Of a DNA stretch of 10,057 nucleotides, positions 6,213 to 10,057 are shown one piece after another; positions within the stretch are counted from its first letter, which is position 1; each line of letters starts with the position of its first letter. The translations under genes were made by a program, and so were the position numbers. The stretch is from Thermogutta sp. (GTDB taxonomy: Bacteria; Planctomycetota; Planctomycetia; Pirellulales; Thermoguttaceae), in assembly GCF_014359955.1 (NCBI RefSeq), contig NZ_JACIYL010000076.1, positions 1-10,057 on the forward strand, in the 5' to 3' direction. Below the pieces are notes generated by a model. It saw only the letters and a program-made list of their open reading frames with translations. It did no database searches and was not told where the DNA came from.

Positions 6213-7721
6213 TTACAGCTCCCAGCCCGGGCGATTTTCCCGCCGGATCAGGGCGTTGGCCTCTGCGGAATTGGTGAATTCACCCCTGGTGGAATCCCAC
6301 CTGAGCTTCTGGTTCACCCGGACCGCAATGGTTCCCAGCAGGATTGTTTCTGCCATGGGATACACCGAAACAAAATTGGCGTCGGATTTCGCTTCTCCCC
6401 GACATGCGCGAATGAACTGATCGAGCTCCCCGGCCGGGCGAGGAAGTGTTTTCGGCGGTGGCTGGAAATCCTTCATTCTTTTCTGAGGATTCAACCGGGG
6501 GTTGTTTCCCGTAAACCCGGCGAGAATTTTCCCCTGATCACCCACGAAGAGCATGCCTTCCTCGGGCATAGCGAGATTGTCGACCTCGAGTTCGGCCAGC
6601 AATTCCGGTCGCAAGCCTCCGTCGTACCAGTGAAGTTTTACAGGGGGCCGATGATCATCACCCGGAAATTCCCAGTGGATGAGGGATGCTCGGGGATAGG
6701 AAACGCGGTTGATCTGCTTCTTCCAGGTGTAGTTTTCAATCCGCCAGAATTGACTGCGACTGGCTTCCACACTGATGGGCGATCCCAGGCCCAGGATTTT
6801 GAAAATCTGGTAGAAGCTGTAGTGGCCCATGTCTCCCAGGGCACCGGTGCCGAAATCGTACCACCCGCGAAAGACGGCATGGGTGTAAGCGGGATGATAG
6901 GGTCGCTCCTGAGCCGGCCCGAGCCACAAATCCCATTCAAACCCGTCGGGCACGGGCACTTTTTCCGTGGGGTATTCGGTCATTCCCTGTGGCCAGAAAG
7001 GCCGTGTGGACCAGTTGTGGACTTCGCGAACCTGTCCGATCGCGCCGGCCTGAATCCATTCCGCGATGGTGGCGGCGTCGGGATTGTCGGCCGCGCAGAA
7101 AAGCTGCGTGGCCAGCCCGGTTTGCTGGGCCAAATCGCGGAGCGTGCGTACTTCCTGGAGGACGTTAGAAATCGGCTTGTGCGTGATGGCGTGTTTGCCC
7201 GCCTTGAGAGCCCGCGCGGCAATGACGCCGTGCAGGTGATCCGGGGTCATGATGTAAACGGCGTCCAGGTCTTTTTCTTCGGCCAGCATTTGCCGGAAGT
7301 CCGAATAAGCGCGACACTGCGGTCGTTCGGTAGCGTGGCCCGAGGCTTTCGCGTAATAGCGGGAGACAATCTCCAGGCCGACCTCCCGACCGCAAAGTCC
7401 TCCCCGAGCACCTTCGCCCCAGCGAGGATCTTCCAGAAACGCACGGACCTTGGAGACAATCTCCTTCGGTCCCCACTCGGGGTAATCGTCACTCTTTCGA
7501 TTGGGATCGCAAACCGCTACGATCCTGATGTCCTGTCGTGGGAGGGCCTGCATGAGCTGTCGCAAGCCCTGCGTCCCGCATCCCACATAGCCGATGTGGA
7601 TTTTTTCGCTTGGAGGGACAAAGCCCGGCCCACCGAGGACAGAGCGAGGGACAACGGTGGCCACCGTCGCCAGCGTGCTGGACGCCACAAATCCACGGCG
7701 ATTGACTTTTGAACTCAGCAT
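6213..7721 (-). CDS. Tat-exported Gfo/Idh/MocA-family oxidoreductase
   Basis: The 502-residue protein starts at ATG 7721, chosen because GAGGAG lies 7 bases upstream and because it puts a twin-arginine motif (NRRGFVAS, Arg8-Arg9) at the right distance from the N-terminus; a TTG at 7757 is in frame but lacks support. After the Tat signal, the Rossmann nucleotide-binding strand-turn-helix reads HIGYVGCGTQGL (about 42-53), followed by AVCDPN (69-74) and TPDHLHGVIAARALKAGKHA (159-178). The usual EKP motif appears as THKP (180-183), so Lys is kept but Glu is His. The C-terminal alpha/beta domain carries GALGDMGHYSF (293-303), whose Asp and His are typical of the family. Members reduce or oxidise sugars and related polyols with NAD(P)(H); planctomycetes carry many Tat-signal copies. 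The substrate cannot be assigned. The gene is divergent from the FAD oxidoreductase, with which it shares a control region. Confidence 0.92.
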   Translation of the reverse strand: MLSSKVNRRGFVASSTLATVATVVPRSVLGGPGFVPPSEKIHIGYVGCGTQGLRQLMQALPRQDIRIVAVCDPNRKSDDYPEWGPKEIVSKVRAFLEDPRWGEGARGGLCGREVGLEIVSRYYAKASGHATERPQCRAYSDFRQMLAEEKDLDAVYIMTPDHLHGVIAARALKAGKHAITHKPISNVLQEVRTLRDLAQQTGLATQLFCAADNPDAATIAEWIQAGAIGQVREVHNWSTRPFWPQGMTEYPTEKVPVPDGFEWDLWLGPAQERPYHPAYTHAVFRGWYDFGTGALGDMGHYSFYQIFKILGLGSPISVEASRSQFWRIENYTWKKQINRVSYPRASLIHWEFPGDDHRPPVKLHWYDGGLRPELLAELEVDNLAMPEEGMLFVGDQGKILAGFTGNNPRLNPQKRMKDFQPPPKTLPRPAGELDQFIRACRGEAKSDANFVSVYPMAETILLGTIAVRVNQKLRWDSTRGEFTNSAEANALIRRENRPGWEL

Positions 7722-7728
7722 GGGAAGA

Positions 7729-7734
7729 CTCCTC
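7729..7734 (-). promoter_or_regulatory. Ribosome binding site for the Gfo/Idh/MocA gene
   Basis: On the minus strand GAGGAG is followed by 7 bases and then ATG 7721. This good Shine-Dalgarno site decides the start, because the longer TTG start at 7757 would place the site inside the coding sequence. Confidence 0.75.
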
Positions 7735-7746
7735 AAACATGGAAAT

Positions 7747-7784
7747 GACGCGGTCAAGTGAGACAGACGCGGTCAAGTGAGACA
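7747..7784. repeat. Exact 19-base tandem duplication
   Basis: The unit GACGCGGTCAAGTGAGACA occurs at 7747-7765 and again at 7766-7784 with no mismatch. It lies 26 bases upstream of the Gfo/Idh/MocA ATG, in the likely promoter or leader of that gene. Read on the minus strand, each unit contains TGTCTCACTTGACC. It could be a duplicated operator, a slipped duplication, or the repeated end of a lost insertion sequence. Confidence 0.85.
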
Positions 7785-8020
7785 GGGGTGTCCATCCTGG
7801 CGCCCCACATGATGACGCCCAGCATGGCAGATGGCAAGGCTGGTGGCTGATGGGTCGGGGTGGAATCCGCCTGTTCAACCCATTGGAGGGACGCGTTGCA
7901 GGGCATACGCTGGCTCGAGTGGAAACCGACCCTCCAATTCATCGGAGAGATGCCTTCCACCGCGTCCCACTTGTCCGCGATCTGGTCTGTCCTCGCCACG
8001 GGGAATTCCACACCGCAAGG

Positions 8021-8030
8021 CACTTGACCG
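8021..8030 (-). repeat. Inverted copy of the 19-mer core
   Basis: CACTTGACCG is the exact reverse complement of CGGTCAAGTG, which occurs at 7751-7760 and 7770-7779 inside the tandem 19-mers. The match is 10 bases, so the distance (about 245 bases) and short length leave coincidence possible. Confidence 0.4.
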
Positions 8031-8101
8031 GCCTATAACCGGTGGGTACTGTGATAGTGCGTCGGAAACCAGGATAACATGGGGCAAACCCGGGATGATT
8101 G

Positions 8102-8123
8102 GGGTGGTTATCACTCATCACCC
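8102..8123. promoter_or_regulatory. Small inverted repeat upstream of the FAD oxidoreductase
   Basis: GGGTG (8102-8106) can pair with CACCC (8119-8123), extended by one wobble and one further pair, leaving a loop of 8 bases. It ends 35 bases before the ATG at 8159. It could be an operator or a leader hairpin; the stem is short. Confidence 0.25.
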
Positions 8124-8144
8124 GAGGTGAAACGGGCCATTTTC

Positions 8145-8149
8145 AGGAG
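8145..8149 (+). promoter_or_regulatory. Ribosome binding site for the FAD oxidoreductase gene
   Basis: AGGAG lies 9 bases before ATG 8159 and 12 before a second, adjacent ATG at 8162. Its spacing favours 8159 as the start, which also leaves a complete signal peptide. Confidence 0.65.
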
Positions 8150-8158
8150 CGTGTTCGG

Positions 8159-10057
8159 ATGATGCGGTTGCAGAATTTTATCGCGTGCAGTATCGCGTTT
8201 TGTGTGAGTTTTTCGGCTTGGGCCCAGGATCATCACGTCATCTGGCTGGAAACGGAAAAGTTTGAAAACAGAGGCGGCTGGGTTAACGATGCCCAGTTTG
8301 TGGATCAGATGGGATCACCATTTCTGCTGGCCATCGGTTTGGAGGGCCCCGTCCAGGATGCCTCGACTACGGTGAACATTCCCAAGCCCGGGCGTTATCG
8401 GGTGTGGGTCCGCAATCGGGATTGGCTCCCTGAATACAGCCCGGGTAAGTTCCAGGTCGTCCTCGGCGACCGCCCGATCGAGCATGTCTTCGGCGCGAAC
8501 AAGAAAGGTGAATGGATCTGGGAAGACGGGGGCTTCGTGGAGTTGCCGGCCGGTCCATTGTCGGTGAAACTTCACGACCTGACCGGTCATTATTCACGTT
8601 GCGATGCAATCGTTTTGAGTGACGACCCGAATTTTCGACCTTCCGACGATTTGGGGCCTCTTGCCCGCCAGCGCGAGATGTACGGCGGCGTCAGCCGGGA
8701 AATCAAAACGCTGGAACCCTACGACACAGTGGTTGTGGGCGGTGGATTGGCCGGCACTTTTGCGGCCGTGGCTTCTGCCCGAATGGGATGCCGGACGGTG
8801 CTCATTCAAAATCGTCCGGTGTTGGGGGGAAATGGCAGTACGGAGATCCTGGTCAATCCGGAGGGAGATTCCACGCGCGAGCCGCTTGATCCCGGCGAAG
8901 GCGGCATCATCGAAGAGGTCCGCGGCGATGTGTTCGGCTATTCCGAACGGCTCCTCAAGTTGGTGAAAAACCAGCCCGGCCTGGATCTGTTCCTCAACAC
9001 GCACGCCACTGGGGTGGAAATGGAATCGGCCAAACGCATCAAAGCCGTGATCGCGCTGGACGTCAACACTGGTGAGCGGTTGCGGTTCCCCGGGAAGATT
9101 TTTATCGACTGCACGGGTGACGGATCGATCGGCGTGTGGGCAGGGGCAGAGTACCGGCACGGCCGGGAACCCCGCTCCATGTACAACGAAAGCCGTGCCC
9201 CGGAGGTGGGTGATGTCAACAAAGGAACGATGGGCGGCACGCTGCGGTATGCCACCGAACAGATGGCCCAGCCTGTCCCGTTCAAAGCCCCCGACTGGGC
9301 CCACAAGTTCGAGAAGTGCTCCGATTTTAATCCCGGTCGCCATCCTCAGTTACGGTTCGGCGGCTGGCAATGGGTGATTGAGTACGGTGGGGAACTCGAT
9401 ACGTACAAGGATGCCGAAATCATCCGCGATGAGCTCCTGCGGATCATCTGGGGGATGTGGGATCACGCCAAAAACCACTGCCCCAAACTCAAAGAAGAGG
9501 CCGAGAATTATAAGCTCACCTGGGTGAGCTACGTGGTGGGCAAGCGCGAGTCGCGCCGCCTGATGGGAGATTACATCATGACCGAGCACGACATCGCCAA
9601 TCAAACCCTTTTCCCGGATCGTGTCTCCTACGGGGGATGGGGCATTGACATCCACCCGCCCAAAGGATTTTACGATCCGGGGCCCCCCGCGGTGTTCTCG
9701 CACAAAGTGAAGTTCTCCGTGCCTTTTCGAAGTTTGTACTCCAAGGATATCGACAACCTCATGATGGCGGGGCGTTGCATTTCTGTAACGCACGTGGCTC
9801 TGGGAGCGACGCGGGTGATGATCACCTGTGGTTTGCAGGGGCAGGCGGTAGGTACGGCAGCCGGCTTCTGCAAAATGCATGACACAACGCCCCGCGGAGT
9901 TTATGAGCGGTATATCGCTGATCTCCAGCAGCAACTTCTCAAAGATGGCTGCTACATCATCGACCTGCCCAATCAGGACCCGCGTGATCTGGCACGCTCG
10001 GCAAAGGTGGCAGCCTCCAGCACCGCGCCCAACGAGGTGTACAAGATCGCGACTCTC
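8159..10057 (+). CDS. Exported FAD-dependent oxidoreductase (FAD_oxidored type), 3'-partial
   Basis: The frame is open from ATG 8159 to the window end, giving 633 residues with no stop, so the C-terminus is missing. Residues 1-23 form a Sec-type signal peptide ending SAWAQ. Residues 25-155 make a beta-rich domain (VIWLETEKFENRGGW, then KPGRYRVWVRNRDW and GPLSVKLHDL) resembling carbohydrate-binding or golvesin-like sandwiches. The FAD-binding Rossmann motif is VVVGGGLAGTFAA (191-203; Gly194, 196, 199), followed by LGGNGSTEI (222-230), FIDCTGDGS (315-323), GKRESRRLMGDY (461-472) and the C-terminal FAD segment NLMMAGRCISVTHVALGATR (533-552). These match the FAD_oxidored family (PF12831). The last residues, DLARSAKVAASS, look like the start of a further domain, possibly discoidin-like. 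FAD enzymes usually fold in the cytoplasm before Tat export, so a Sec-like rather than twin-arginine signal is odd. The substrate is unknown; a role in sugar or glycan breakdown with the divergent oxidoreductase is a guess. Confidence 0.88.
   Translation, partial: MMRLQNFIACSIAFCVSFSAWAQDHHVIWLETEKFENRGGWVNDAQFVDQMGSPFLLAIGLEGPVQDASTTVNIPKPGRYRVWVRNRDWLPEYSPGKFQVVLGDRPIEHVFGANKKGEWIWEDGGFVELPAGPLSVKLHDLTGHYSRCDAIVLSDDPNFRPSDDLGPLARQREMYGGVSREIKTLEPYDTVVVGGGLAGTFAAVASARMGCRTVLIQNRPVLGGNGSTEILVNPEGDSTREPLDPGEGGIIEEVRGDVFGYSERLLKLVKNQPGLDLFLNTHATGVEMESAKRIKAVIALDVNTGERLRFPGKIFIDCTGDGSIGVWAGAEYRHGREPRSMYNESRAPEVGDVNKGTMGGTLRYATEQMAQPVPFKAPDWAHKFEKCSDFNPGRHPQLRFGGWQWVIEYGGELDTYKDAEIIRDELLRIIWGMWDHAKNHCPKLKEEAENYKLTWVSYVVGKRESRRLMGDYIMTEHDIANQTLFPDRVSYGGWGIDIHPPKGFYDPGPPAVFSHKVKFSVPFRSLYSKDIDNLMMAGRCISVTHVALGATRVMITCGLQGQAVGTAAGFCKMHDTTPRGVYERYIADLQQQLLKDGCYIIDLPNQDPRDLARSAKVAASSTAPNEVYKIATL

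Larger units (their letters stand above)
7722..8158. promoter_or_regulatory. Divergent control region between the two exported oxidoreductases
   Basis: These 437 bases lie between genes transcribed away from each other, so they should hold both promoters. No convincing gene is present: the short frames on both strands lack family motifs and supported starts. Visible structure includes a 19-base tandem duplication (7747-7784), an inverted copy of its 10-base core (8021-8030), an adjoining ACCGG/CCGGT inverted repeat with a 7-base spacer (8027-8043) and a GGGTG/CACCC hairpin (8102-8123). I found no strong sigma-70 promoter for either gene. TTGACC in the tandem repeat, read on the minus strand, resembles a -35 box, but no -10 follows at the right distance. 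Confidence 0.5.

Noticed and set aside
6090..7712. A 540-codon plus-strand open frame
   Set aside because: It lies antisense to the Gfo/Idh/MocA gene and the end of the transporter, shows no family motifs, and is explained by the GC-rich codon pattern of the real gene.
7747..7784. CRISPR array
   Set aside because: The two 19-base units are directly adjacent with no spacer, and no further copies follow.
7754..8130. Short open frames on both strands in the divergent control region
   Set aside because: No recognisable motifs, no supported starts, and their ends run into the tandem repeat; treated as non-coding.
8594..9934. Two long minus-strand open frames (8594-9343 and 9350-9934)
   Set aside because: Both are antisense to the FAD oxidoreductase, whose plus-strand frame carries clear FAD motifs through the whole region.

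Overview
The window looks like the chromosome of a GC-rich bacterium, most likely a planctomycete (Pirellulales or a Thermogutta-like lineage is my guess). The grounds are the gene types: a transglutaminase-like/TPR protein with an N-terminal membrane anchor, a Tat-exported Gfo/Idh/MocA-type oxidoreductase, and an exported FAD_oxidored-family protein with an N-terminal beta-rich domain. All are common in Planctomycetes, but no 16S or other taxonomic marker is present, so the placement is an inference.

Layout, left to right. (1) The 3' part of a class I SAM-dependent methyltransferase, plus strand, cut by the left edge. (2) Convergent to it, a membrane-anchored transglutaminase-like/TPR protein on the minus strand. 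The 208 bases between the two show no convincing terminator. (3) A divergent, relatively A+T-rich intergenic region of about 435 bases that carries three short direct repeats. (4) A plus-strand run: an unrecognised four-helix membrane protein, a RicT/YaaT-type PSP1 protein with a full set of conserved cysteines, and a PiT-family phosphate transporter preceded by a possible short leader ORF. (5) Tail to tail with the transporter, only 4 bases apart, a minus-strand Tat-signal Gfo/Idh/MocA oxidoreductase. (6) A 437-base divergent control region with an exact 19-base tandem duplication and a distant inverted copy of its core. (7) A plus-strand exported FAD-dependent oxidoreductase that runs off the right edge; its reading frame stays open from 8159 to the end of the window.

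No large cooperative system (defence island, CRISPR array, prophage, complete transposon, biosynthetic cluster) is visible. Two groupings are plausible. The membrane protein and the RicT-like protein may be one transcription unit. The divergent Gfo/Idh/MocA and FAD oxidoreductases share one control region and both carry export signals, which suggests linked roles in extracytoplasmic (periplasmic) redox chemistry, perhaps on sugars or glycan products. The substrate cannot be read from the sequence. The most unusual non-coding signals are the tandem 19-mer at 7747-7784 and the triple GCAAACG array at 2490-2524.
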